Shown here one piece after another: positions 1 through 5,948 of a stretch of 14,331 nucleotides of DNA. A program made the translations under genes and the position numbers. The notes under the pieces were generated by a model. It saw only the letters and a program-made list of their open reading frames with translations, searched no databases and was not told the DNA's origin. Position 1 is the first letter of the stretch. Every line of letters begins with the position of its first letter. The stretch is from Candidatus Bathyarchaeota archaeon. Lineage in GTDB: Archaea > Thermoproteota > Bathyarchaeia > 40CM-2-53-6 > RBG-13-38-9. The stretch spans positions 1 to 14,331 of the forward strand of contig JAOZGV010000159.1 of the NCBI GenBank assembly GCA_026015225.1, read 5' to 3'.

Positions 1-68
1 AGAAACTAATTCCTTACGTTTACTGATCTAAACTAGCATTTGGATCTTTTTATTAGTTCGTCGTCGTC

Positions 69-83
69 GGGTACCTTGGTGCG
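69..83 (+). repeat. 15-bp direct repeat, left copy
   Basis: The sequence GGGTACCTTGGTGCG occurs exactly here and again at 1707-1721. It is GC-rich in an AT-rich background, so chance recurrence within 2 kb is unlikely. Both copies touch simple-sequence runs: TCG triplets before and CT dinucleotides after this copy, TG dinucleotides before the other. An 8-base inverted fragment (GCGCACCA) also occurs near 1317-1324. The role is unknown; a dispersed repeat or the edge of an old insertion are both possible. Confidence 0.6.
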
Positions 84-126
84 CTCTCTCTCAATATAGT
101 AAATCCTGTAATTATTAGAATTACTG

Positions 127-144
127 GACTAACTAGAGTTAGTC
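127..144. repeat. Inverted repeat with 8-bp arms and a 2-nt centre
   Basis: GACTAACTAGAGTTAGTC has perfect 8-base arms (GACTAACT and AGTTAGTC) around the dinucleotide AG. A partial echo follows directly (CTAACTCAGGTTAG). The compact centre suits a protein-binding operator better than an RNA hairpin, whose loop would be too small. No gene start lies close by, so its target is not clear. Confidence 0.5.
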
Positions 145-251
145 TAACTCAGGTTAGGTCAAATTTGCAAAGGTATGGTACAGTATAGGGTAGATTTATG
201 GAAAAATGTACTCATAAATCGACAGAGATTTTTATTTAGATAACTAATCTA

Positions 252-521
252 TTAATAGCCAAATATTTTTTTGTCAATATTTTCATCCAATATTTTAGCA
301 TAATGCCTTAGATTTTCACCTAGATCCGTAAAAATTATGGAAGTTTTCATTAGAATAAATGCTATTGAGTTCTTGATTCTTCTTTTCATTTTATTATTTA
401 AAATAGACATTTCTCATCCAAATTCGATTAAATTTTGTAATTTACTCCGACGGGTTTTAGACCTTATAGGGTTCAAAACCATTAATAAATCTCTCTATAT
501 TTCGATTTCTAACTCACTCAT
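252..521 (-). pseudogene. Possible decayed winged-helix regulator gene
   Basis: One minus-strand frame of 90 codons starts at an ATG (521) and ends at TAA (252-254), but is broken by TAG at 495-497 and TGA at 414-416. The residues between are charged and helix-forming, unlike random AT-rich translation. The middle reads VLNPIRSKTRRSKLQNLIEF, then after the second stop EMSI, and near the end IFTDLGENLRHYAKILDENI. The first piece resembles the opening helices of archaeal ArsR-like winged-helix proteins (pattern LNPIRxKIL...LIEFGEMS), and TDLGE resembles their post-wing segment; these are pattern resemblances judged by eye. The recognition helix is not recognisable. An overlapping plus-strand open frame of 63 codons (337-528) is taken to be chance. 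The reading as a pseudogene is inference. Confidence 0.35.
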
Positions 522-607
522 TTTCTAAATTTACCATAAATTCTGGGCAAGCTTAAAGAGAGTAGAGAATCAAATGGAAGATGAAGTTCAAAAAATAAAA
601 AGAAGAT

Positions 608-660
608 TCAGGATTTATACAATCTTCGAATAGTAAAGGATGTTGATACAATGTAAAATA
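608..660 (-). pseudogene. Remnant of a C-terminal anchor, related to the one at 1079
   Basis: The minus strand translates to the tail IVSTSFTIRRLYKS followed by TGA (608-610). At DNA level about 31 of 45 bases match the corresponding end of the remnant at 1082-1126, including a perfect 12-base run (ATCTTCGAATAG on the plus strand, at 622-633 and 1093-1104). The shared pattern is a hydrophobic stretch, then Ile-Arg-Arg, a few residues and a stop, as in C-terminally anchored archaeal surface proteins. Upstream sequence degenerates quickly, so only the very end of the gene is recognisable. Confidence 0.4.
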
Positions 661-729
661 GTTGTTCGTATAGGTTGTGCAGGTTTATTTTAAATAAATC
701 GGGATGTCAATATTATTTTGGAGATTTAA

Positions 730-1038
730 ATGACTAAATTCTTAATAAAATGGAAAGTGGAGTCTTTTTTTAATCTTCCTCGAGAGGAACGATTAAAGCT
801 TTTTATCTGGATGGCTGAATCGACCAAAACTAACATAGATGCAGGATTAACAAAGGATTGGGGGATTAGCGCTGATACTGGCTCAGGCTATACCATTTAC
901 GAGGGAACTGAAACTGAAGTCTATGAAAACTTGATAAAATATAGACCCTTTATCAGTTTTGAAGTTACTCCCGTCATCTCCATTGATAAACATCTTGAAA
1001 TACTTAAGAAAATGGCGGCTCAAGTAAAACCAGAATAA
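730..1038 (+). CDS. Small dimeric alpha/beta-barrel-type protein (DUF3303-like)
   Basis: This encodes 102 residues and looks intact. A Shine-Dalgarno GGAG lies about 8 bases before the ATG. The pattern is a first strand (FLIKWKVE), a helix around residues 17-30 (EERLKLFIWMAES), then KTNIDAGLTKDWG, a strand with GYTIYEGTE, a helix (EVYENLIKY) and a final strand (FISFEVTPVIS) before a C-terminal helix. That alternation fits the ferredoxin-like fold of small dimeric proteins such as DUF3303 and muconolactone-isomerase/YciI-like families, which are often of unknown function. The family label is recognition by eye, not a search. It stands alone among decayed sequences and is the only clearly intact gene in the first 1.9 kb. 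Confidence 0.75.
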   Translation: MTKFLIKWKVESFFNLPREERLKLFIWMAESTKTNIDAGLTKDWGISADTGSGYTIYEGTETEVYENLIKYRPFISFEVTPVISIDKHLEILKKMAAQVKPE

Positions 1039-1051
1039 GTAACTCCTCTTC

Positions 1052-1059
1052 TTTTTTTT
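1052..1059 (+). terminator. T-tract terminator after the 730-1038 gene
   Basis: A run of eight T residues, followed by ATTTTAAT, begins about 14 bases after the stop codon. Archaeal RNA polymerase terminates at such T-tracts without needing a hairpin, so this is the likely 3' end. Confidence 0.5.
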
Positions 1060-1078
1060 ATTTTAATATCTAAATCAA

Positions 1079-1326
1079 TTAGTCTTTACACCATCTTCGA
1101 ATAGCAAAGATTATAGATACAGCTCCGATAAGTCCAACTAAAGCAATGTAAGGCGCTGAGGTATGTGACTTTAGGTATAAGAAACGTCGAGAGACTTTTG
1201 TATATCCATTAAGAGAGGGATGGCCGCCCAAATTCCTTGATGTGAAGGCTGAGCATTCATAATTGGTTAATTGACATCGTTAATAGTCGAATGAAAGTAA
1301 TCACCATTTCTGTGTGCGCGCACCAT
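1079..1326 (-). pseudogene. Decayed 3' end of a membrane-anchored surface protein
   Basis: The minus strand ends in SAPYIALVGLIGAVSIIFAI followed by RRWCKD and TAA (1079-1081): a textbook C-terminal transmembrane helix with a basic cytoplasmic tail. That frame is open for 66 codons up to 1279. In the neighbouring frame, codons from an ATG at 1260 read MNAQPSHQGIWAAIPLLMDI, then QKSLDVSYT, and stop at 1171-1173, exactly where the anchor frame takes over. Further upstream the same frame reads HRNGDYFHSTINDVN before a stop at 1267-1269. The simplest account is one ancestral gene carrying a frameshift near 1170-1180 and a nonsense change near 1268. Its catalytic or binding domain is gone, so its function is unknown. 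Confidence 0.5.
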
Positions 1327-1330
1327 GTAT

Positions 1331-1706
1331 ATCTCCCACCTACTCCCACACCCTCATTCTCATACTCCCACCCATACTCTTTTCATACTAAATTAAGCCT
1401 AATTTAGCATATATTTAGCACCCTCATCCTAAGTACCAGCAGGAGCAGGTGAATATGAATATCAATATTTTCAGGATTAGGACATTTTTAGTACCAGGGT
1501 ATTTTTAGTATTAGAGTATTTTTAGCAGGAGTAGAGCATTATTATTAGAGCATTAATATTGGGGGTATTATTTGGGTCATCATTATTTTGGGTATTAGTC
1601 TATTTTGGGTATTAGTATTAGGCATTAATATTAGGGCATTAGTATTTGAGTATCAGTATTTGAGTATGGGTATTAGTATTAGAGTATTAATATAGTGTGT
1701 GTGTGT
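1331..1706. repeat. Low-complexity tract, C-rich then G-rich on the same strand
   Basis: The left part (about 1331-1440) is pyrimidine-rich with repeated CTCCCAC, CATACTC and CACCCTCAT words. The right part (about 1480-1690) is a degenerate array of TATTAG, GGGTATTAG and GAGTATT units. TATTTTGGGTATTAGT occurs twice at a 17-base period (1584-1599 and 1601-1616), and the tract ends in a TG run (1695-1707). The arms are partly complementary: ACCCATACTC at 1370-1379 is the reverse complement of 1662-1671. No coding frame is plausible. The role is unknown; slippage-derived satellite DNA is the conservative reading. Confidence 0.65.
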
Positions 1707-1721
1707 GGGTACCTTGGTGCG
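1707..1721 (+). repeat. 15-bp direct repeat, right copy
   Basis: This is an exact copy of GGGTACCTTGGTGCG at 69-83. It follows the TG run that closes the low-complexity tract. The two copies enclose 1.6 kb holding the decayed genes and the small intact gene. Confidence 0.6.
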
Positions 1722-1995
1722 GGCATCCAAATTTGAACCCAAGAAAGTAATTATAATTAGCTAATATCATTGGAAAGTCTAAAATGAACTAAGTAAAATG
1801 AATATATTTTATGTTTTCTTAATAAATACCTTAGCATATTTGTTGTTTTCTTAGAAATTAGTAGAAATATCTTAAGTGGTTTACTTAATCTATCAATAAT
1901 TAATTATCATACGGAAACAAAATTTATCCTTTAATTCCAAAGAACTTAAGCAGATAAGTTTTGAATAGAGAAGAGGACAATCATAGTCTATACTT
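1722..1995. other. Intergenic, no gene seen
   Basis: AT-rich sequence between the low-complexity tract and the 3' end of the glycosyltransferase gene at 1996. No open frame with coding character was seen. A short word (GTTTTCTTA) recurs around 1814 and 1845. Confidence 0.5.
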
Positions 1996-2691
1996 TCATC
2001 TTCTTACGATGTATTCATAAAGCAATTTAGGTCTAAAACCGAAGACATTGAATGTCGAAGCTAAAATAAAAGCCAATGTAACTCTTAATCTGCCTTTGCT
2101 TAAGTACCTACTTGTCGACGTAAAAATATTACAATCAATCTGTTCAAGATTACCATATTTTTTAACCTTTTTACAAAATTCAACATCCTCTAAATATGCG
2201 ATTTCATCAAAACCATCGACTTTTTCAAAGATGTCTTTTCTAATAAAAATTCCATAATCACCAAAGAATGTATTAGTAAGTTTAACTCGTTGATTTCCAA
2301 AGATACTTATTATCTTAAAAAATAGATCAGGTTCTGAAAAAAATTGCTTAAATCCCCCTCCGATTATTTCACCTGAATAAATCTTTGCCTCGATTTTTTC
2401 AATTGAATCTGCTTGAATTGCACAATCAACATGTAGGAATAATAAAATGTCTCCATTAGCTCTTGCCGCTCCCTTATTCATTTGAATTCCTCTTCCTGGC
2501 TTTGTGATCAAAACAATCAACTCCCTAAAGTTGAATTTTTTCCTAATCTTTTCAATACGATTTATAGTGTGATCAGAGCTACCACCATCAACCAATATTA
2601 TCTCAGAATTTCCCTCAATTTTTCTAAGATGATCAAGAAAGGATGCTATGTATTTTTCCTCATTGAGGATGGGAGTGATTATCGAAATCAT
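1996..2691 (-). CDS. Family-2 glycosyltransferase, TIGR04283 type
   Basis: A cytosolic 231-residue GT-A-fold transferase matching the TIGR04283 pattern, a family first named for its link to radical SAM/selenodomain proteins and now attached to arsenosugar biosynthesis. Visible signatures are the N-terminal SIITPILNEE, DGGSSD (35-40, nucleotide binding), PGRGIQMNKGA (65-75), FLHVD (85-89, the metal-binding Asp motif in its H-x-D form), GDYGIF (144-149), ED at 168-169 (general-base region) and TSTSRYLSKGR near the C-terminus. Length is normal for the family. A TTG at 2700 would add three residues, but the ATG at 2691 places SIITP at the usual N-terminus and is preferred. It is divergent from the membrane gene at 2821. 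The sugar donor and acceptor cannot be read from sequence. The family call is strong; the pathway role is inferred from its neighbours. Confidence 0.88.
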   Translation of the reverse strand: MISIITPILNEEKYIASFLDHLRKIEGNSEIILVDGGSSDHTINRIEKIRKKFNFRELIVLITKPGRGIQMNKGAARANGDILLFLHVDCAIQADSIEKIEAKIYSGEIIGGGFKQFFSEPDLFFKIISIFGNQRVKLTNTFFGDYGIFIRKDIFEKVDGFDEIAYLEDVEFCKKVKKYGNLEQIDCNIFTSTSRYLSKGRLRVTLAFILASTFNVFGFRPKLLYEYIVRR

Positions 2692-2820
2692 TATTATCAA
2701 CGGTCAATTCTGTTGTTGTAATTTAATTTGTATTTAATTAACTACAATATTTTTTTTCTGCATACTAAAAATTCATAAATTAATAATCTAAATAATAAAT
2801 TTAAAAGAATTTTTTCTTTG
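2692..2820. promoter_or_regulatory. Divergent promoter region
   Basis: 129 very AT-rich bases separate the divergent starts at 2691 and 2821. TATA-like candidates are ATTAAATT-type sequence 25-35 bases before 2691 on the minus strand and AATTTAAAAG near 2798-2807 on the plus strand. All are weak matches in an AT-rich background. Confidence 0.35.
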
Positions 2821-3486
2821 GTGCTAATTCTGAAAAATATAATAGAAAAATTCATGAATGTCGGAACAGGTATTCTGATTCAGGGTATAATATGGCTGAT
2901 ATTTTGGCTTATTCCCGCCTATTCATTTTTTGAAGCCGATCAACGATGGGGCCATAATTTCGCAATTCCAATAATCTTTATGACTGTTGGATTGGCTTAT
3001 ATCATAAAAAAAATCTCTTGTCAATTAATTGCAGTCTTCGCCTCTTTCTTTACAATACCGATTCTTCTTGCTTTTTGGTCATGGGCCGTCGGAACAATAA
3101 TCTCCGGTATATTCTTTATAATTGTAATTCTACTCTCTCTAATTGAGAGAACCCGAGAAACCGAATTATTAAATCCAAAAGCAAGATTAAAAGCATGGCT
3201 TAAAATACACCTTTTGAATTTCTCATATTTCGGTCTTGCTCATATGCCATTGATCTTCTTCTTAGTGAGATGGTTAAATCCTGATCCTTTTCTAGCCTAT
3301 CTTCCAGTTGAACATCATGCTTCTACAAGCACTTTCAATGCAATGCTTTTAATTCTTACTCCCATCGCTGTAATGGAAAGGTACGTTAAAAAAATTGGAA
3401 GGATTCAGATATCAAAGGCGGGTTTCATCTGGACTATCCTAATGATTATTGTCCCTTTGCTCGCAATTGCGATTTTCGGTGATTGA
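2821..3486 (+). CDS. Seven-helix membrane protein, paralogue of the membrane half of the ferritin fusion at 7468
   Basis: About 221 residues and roughly seven hydrophobic segments; no named family was recognised. It aligns along its length with residues about 138-365 of the protein at 7468-8634. Shared landmarks are RWGHNFAIP (there RWAHNFAYP), ERTRETELL (EKSRKQELL), a basic R-x-WLK-x-H segment, AHMPLIF (LHMPFIY) and MERYVKKIGR (AERLRGRLRR). The repeated His, Arg and Glu residues at membrane edges could form a metal, proton or redox site, which is inference. There is no ATG near the front. A GTG at 2821 or TTG at 2818 is preferred over the ATG at 2854, because residues before that ATG (LKNIIEKFMNVG) still match the paralogue (FKEKLNENMDIG). 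It is divergent from the TIGR04283-type gene. Confidence 0.75.
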   Translation: MLILKNIIEKFMNVGTGILIQGIIWLIFWLIPAYSFFEADQRWGHNFAIPIIFMTVGLAYIIKKISCQLIAVFASFFTIPILLAFWSWAVGTIISGIFFIIVILLSLIERTRETELLNPKARLKAWLKIHLLNFSYFGLAHMPLIFFLVRWLNPDPFLAYLPVEHHASTSTFNAMLLILTPIAVMERYVKKIGRIQISKAGFIWTILMIIVPLLAIAIFGD

Positions 3487-3498
3487 ATCTCTTAAACC

Positions 3499-3505
3499 TT
3501 TTTTT
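3499..3505 (+). terminator. T-tract terminator
   Basis: Seven T residues about 13 bases after the stop of the 2821-3486 gene, suitable for archaeal T-tract termination and separating it from the radical SAM gene. Confidence 0.45.
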
Positions 3506-3563
3506 AAATGTGGGCATCTGAATAAATAGGCATTAAAAATAAAAAATATCAATATTTTTAATC

Positions 3564-3577
3564 AAAAAGTATATATG
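3564..3577 (+). promoter_or_regulatory. Probable TATA box with purine-rich BRE for the radical SAM gene
   Basis: AAAAAGTATATATG combines a purine-rich BRE-like stretch with a TATATAT box. It lies about 60 bases before the ATG at 3636, giving a predicted start site near 3600 and a leader of some 35-40 bases. It would drive the radical SAM and methyltransferase pair. Confidence 0.5.
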
Positions 3578-3635
3578 ATAACCCTGTAATTTTTTGACGA
3601 ATTAAATCAACTACGATCAAGTGGATTGATAACAT

Positions 3636-4706
3636 ATGGAAAAAGATTCGTTGGTAACCTTCGGTTGTTTCCATCCAGATCACGATGAGGAGATAAAATA
3701 TTTTAACGAAGGTAAAGTCTATTCAATTCAAATCGAGTCCACGGTTTCATGCTCTCAAGGTTGTCTATATTGTTATGCGTCTGATGAGAAAGCGCCAATG
3801 AAGGAGCTCCCAAGAAATAAAATTGTTGAAATATTAGACTCAGCCGCTAAAATGGAAGTAAAAGCAATCGACTGGCTTGGAGGAGATCCCCTTCTAAGAA
3901 AAGATTGGTATGAGCTAATGAAATACGCAATGAAAAAAGGGTTAAGAAATAATATTTGGACAAGTGGCATGCCTTTAGAAAATTTAGAAATTGCTAAAAA
4001 AACAGTCGAAGTATCAGACGGAGGATTTATTTCTGTACATCTTGACAGCCTTGATGAATCCATATACAGAAAACTCCACTCAGGAGATCCAAAAATGAAA
4101 ATCAGTGCAATTTTGAAAGGAATTGAAAACGTGCAATCTCTTGGGAAAAAACCTGAAAATATGATCAACTGTATAACTTTTACAAAAATAGTTGCAGGTG
4201 AAGATGTTAAAAAGACAATTAAGTATTTTTTCGAAAAAAAAGGCATGAGAATTTGCCTGACTCAAATGTGTAAAGCAGGTTTGGCCACAGAACATCCTGA
4301 ATGGGAACCCTCTCCACAAGATATTATGGATGCATGTGAAACTAGAGACGAGATCAATTATCCCGACTCGAAGTTATCGATTAGCACAATGGATACTAAC
4401 AAATACTATTGCGGGGGGATAATTTGTGTTACTATCGATGGGGATGTAACACCTTGTTCGGTTATTAGAAAAGGTTTTGGCAATATCTATGAATCGCCTT
4501 TGGATGAGATCGTAAAAAAGCAAAAAGATAAATTGCTATTAACTCATCTGAGAGATGCTAAGAATTTGCCGGGAAATTGTAGTTCTTGTGAACATAATGC
4601 GGTATGTTGGGGTTGCAGAGCGACTGCGTATTACGAAAAAGGTGATATGCTTGCTGAGGATCCAAAATGCTTTTTTCATGTTAAGAATGTTTCTAATATA
4701 AAGTGA
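3636..4706 (+). CDS. Radical SAM/SPASM-domain enzyme
   Basis: A 356-residue cytosolic enzyme with the CX3CX2C cluster motif (C39, C43, C46; SCSQGCLYCYA) that binds the SAM-cleaving 4Fe-4S cluster. Next come the GGDP segment at 82-85 (GGE-like SAM-binding motif) and SVHLDSLD at 133-140. The C-terminal SPASM domain has C259, C264, C274, C315-x2-C318-x5-C324-x2-C327 and C345, enough for auxiliary iron-sulfur clusters. SPASM proteins include RiPP-maturing enzymes, anaerobic sulfatase-maturing enzymes and haem-biosynthesis relatives. No candidate precursor peptide is seen nearby, and the tightly following methyltransferase suggests a small-molecule substrate. It is not the TIGR04167/ArsS type usual beside TIGR04282/TIGR04283 proteins, which carries a different Cys-rich C-terminus. 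The substrate is unknown. Confidence 0.85.
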   Translation: MEKDSLVTFGCFHPDHDEEIKYFNEGKVYSIQIESTVSCSQGCLYCYASDEKAPMKELPRNKIVEILDSAAKMEVKAIDWLGGDPLLRKDWYELMKYAMKKGLRNNIWTSGMPLENLEIAKKTVEVSDGGFISVHLDSLDESIYRKLHSGDPKMKISAILKGIENVQSLGKKPENMINCITFTKIVAGEDVKKTIKYFFEKKGMRICLTQMCKAGLATEHPEWEPSPQDIMDACETRDEINYPDSKLSISTMDTNKYYCGGIICVTIDGDVTPCSVIRKGFGNIYESPLDEIVKKQKDKLLLTHLRDAKNLPGNCSSCEHNAVCWGCRATAYYEKGDMLAEDPKCFFHVKNVSNIK

Positions 4707-4711
4707 ATTTT

Positions 4712-5521
4712 ATGTCAGAAATTATTAAGGGTAAAAAATTAGACTTTACAATATCTGATGTTAATGAGATCTACGAAGGCCCCGTTGGAATATTATGGGA
4801 AATGCTGATGGGGGAACAGATACATGTTGGAGGAGCTAAGGAGACTGATATACTAGCAGAAAAAGCCGGAATTAACAAATTAAGTTATATACTGGATGTA
4901 TGTAGCGCTCTTGGTGGTCCTGCAAGACATCTTGCAAAGAAGTATCAATGCAAGATTATGGGATTGGATGCTACACAAAAGATGATAAATGAAGCAAATA
5001 AAAGAACCGGAAAAGAAGGACTATCGAATTTTATTGAATATAAGTTAGGAAACGCATTAGATATGCCTTTTAAAGCTAGAACATTTGATGTAGTATGGGG
5101 GCAAGATGCATGGTGTTACATAACTGATAAAGACAGATTGATAAACGAATCATTTAGGGTACTAAAAAACGGTGGAACAATCGCATTTACGGATTGGCTT
5201 CAGGTAGGAAACATGACTGAGAAGGAATGGGAAGATCTGAACAACTTTATGGCTTTTCCTTACATGGAAACGTTGGAAGGATATGCACAAATACTTGAAA
5301 ATATAGGTTTCAAAATAATCGAAAAAGAAGATCTCAGCGAAGACTTTGCAAAACACTGCCATATGTATCAAGATATATTAAGAAATAATCTAAAAGATGG
5401 CATAGTCGAAAAATATAGTCAAGAAATGTTCGAAGCAGCTGACGGTGGACTTAATTTATGGGTAAAAGCAGCTGATGAGGGAAAGGTAGGCCGTGGAAGT
5501 ATAATCGGTAAAAAACTATAA
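4712..5521 (+). CDS. Class I SAM-dependent methyltransferase
   Basis: A Rossmann-fold small-molecule methyltransferase of about 269 residues. An N-terminal segment (EGPVGILWEMLMGEQIHVGG) resembles those of glycine/sarcosine and phosphobase N-methyltransferases. Motif I is unusual, ILDVCSALGGPARHLA instead of D-x-G-x-G-x-G. Motif II is GLDAT, followed by ALDMPF, FDVVWGQDAWCYI and RVLKNGGTIAFTDW. Cys residues lie at about 64, 80, 135 and 216, which is not recognisably the ArsM arsenite-binding arrangement. A GTG at 4703 overlaps the radical SAM stop; the ATG at 4712 is preferred because GTGA sits five bases before it as a Shine-Dalgarno. Either way the two genes are co-translated neighbours, so methylation and radical chemistry probably act on one substrate. 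N-, As- and C-directed methylation all remain possible. Confidence 0.83.
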   Translation: MSEIIKGKKLDFTISDVNEIYEGPVGILWEMLMGEQIHVGGAKETDILAEKAGINKLSYILDVCSALGGPARHLAKKYQCKIMGLDATQKMINEANKRTGKEGLSNFIEYKLGNALDMPFKARTFDVVWGQDAWCYITDKDRLINESFRVLKNGGTIAFTDWLQVGNMTEKEWEDLNNFMAFPYMETLEGYAQILENIGFKIIEKEDLSEDFAKHCHMYQDILRNNLKDGIVEKYSQEMFEAADGGLNLWVKAADEGKVGRGSIIGKKL

Positions 5522-5852
5522 TTTCTTTTCACTCTTTTTTTTTCTTTTCCTAATTTAAATAGTTTGATATATTCTTTATCGTATGGTTTCCATTTCACTA
5601 TACCTAATTTATATTTTTTAAGTTCAGGAAATGAATCAAGATTCCAGTCAAAACCTTCCTCGAATAATTTACATGGAAATTCTTCACATAAGAAACAATA
5701 TCTTATATTCTTGGATTTTCACACTGCAGAATTTTACAATCCTTAAGTTCAGGACAGCCAGGACATTTTTTTGATCTATAGGGTAGACATAATGTGCAGC
5801 AAATTCCACAATAGCTTATTAACAATTCTTTAGATTTTAATTCTTCAGTCAT
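5516..5852 (-). pseudogene. DUF3795 cysteine-rich protein gene, frameshifted
   Basis: From the ATG at 5852 the minus strand encodes 49 residues with SYCGICCTLCLPYRSKKCPG, CPELKDCKILQC and then a TAA (5703-5705). One base out of frame, from about 5712, the protein continues as KNIRYCFLCEEFPCKLFEEG, DWNLDSFPELKKYKLGIVKW and on. Together the pieces give the full DUF3795 layout: YCGxCC, CPGC, C-x-L-x-C, then IRYCxxCEEFPC. That family is presumed to bind metal or iron-sulfur and is common in archaea and anaerobes. A single missing base near 5712-5715 restores it. The second frame runs on into the methyltransferase gene, but a slip in the nine-base homopolymer at 5535-5543 would give a natural end at TAG (5516-5518). 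It could be a real pseudogene, an assembly indel or recoding. Confidence 0.72.
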
Positions 5853-5874
5853 AATACAAGATGGATCTCATGAA

Positions 5875-5882
5875 TTAATATA
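5875..5882 (-). promoter_or_regulatory. TATA box of the DUF3795 gene (leaderless spacing)
   Basis: TATATTAA on the minus strand is centred 26 bases upstream of the ATG at 5852, the spacing expected when transcription starts at the start codon. It forms a divergent pair with the box at 5919-5927. Confidence 0.5.
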
Positions 5883-5918
5883 CCTTTTTCAAGATATTCA
5901 TTGACTTTTTTAATTTAT

Positions 5919-5927
5919 TTTATATAA
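5919..5927 (+). promoter_or_regulatory. TATA box of the TIGR04282-type gene (leaderless or short-leader spacing)
   Basis: TTTATATAA is centred about 26 bases before the ATG at 5949. A weak AGGT also lies eight bases before the ATG, so either leaderless or short-leader translation is possible. Confidence 0.5.
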
Positions 5928-5948
5928 TAGCAATAAAGGTAAAAATTC

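Larger units (their letters stand above)
1..251. other. Intergenic, no gene seen apart from a palindrome and a repeat copy
   Basis: No open frame with coding character was found on either strand. The stretch contains a short TCG trinucleotide run (60-69), one copy of a 15-bp repeat (69-83), a CT run just after it, and an 18-base inverted repeat at 127-144. It may continue a gene or element lying to the left of the window, which cannot be judged from here. Confidence 0.5.

Noticed and set aside
337..528. Plus-strand open frame of 63 codons with a hydrophobic start.
   Set aside because: It has no ribosome site or promoter and no recognisable motif, and it lies antisense to a frame with better coding character.
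541..633. Short plus-strand stretch reading MEDEVQKIKRRFRIYTIFE before a stop.
   Set aside because: It is too short, has no ribosome site and overlaps the anchor remnant on the other strand; a chance lysine-rich translation of A-rich DNA.
1561..1609. Four runs of three or more G residues suggesting a G-quadruplex.
   Set aside because: The loops are about 8-14 bases and AT-rich, too long for a confident call; the runs are better explained as part of the repeat array.
1707..1735. The reverse strand reads GGGTTCAAAT...GCCCGCACCA, resembling the T-arm, acceptor stem and CCA end of a tRNA.
   Set aside because: The T-stem does not pair (TTGGG against TTGGA), and no matching 5' acceptor strand or anticodon arm exists in the AT-rich sequence upstream on that strand.
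3487..3635. Search for a small precursor peptide before the radical SAM/SPASM gene, which would indicate a RiPP system.
   Set aside because: No short open frame with a ribosome site was found here or in the gap after the methyltransferase, so a peptide substrate encoded nearby is not supported.
3773..4246. Minus-strand open frame of 157 codons.
   Set aside because: It is antisense to the radical SAM core, whose cysteine and SAM-binding motifs make the plus strand certain.
5564..5746. Plus-strand open frame of 60 codons.
   Set aside because: It is the shadow of the DUF3795 sequence on the minus strand and has no family resemblance of its own.
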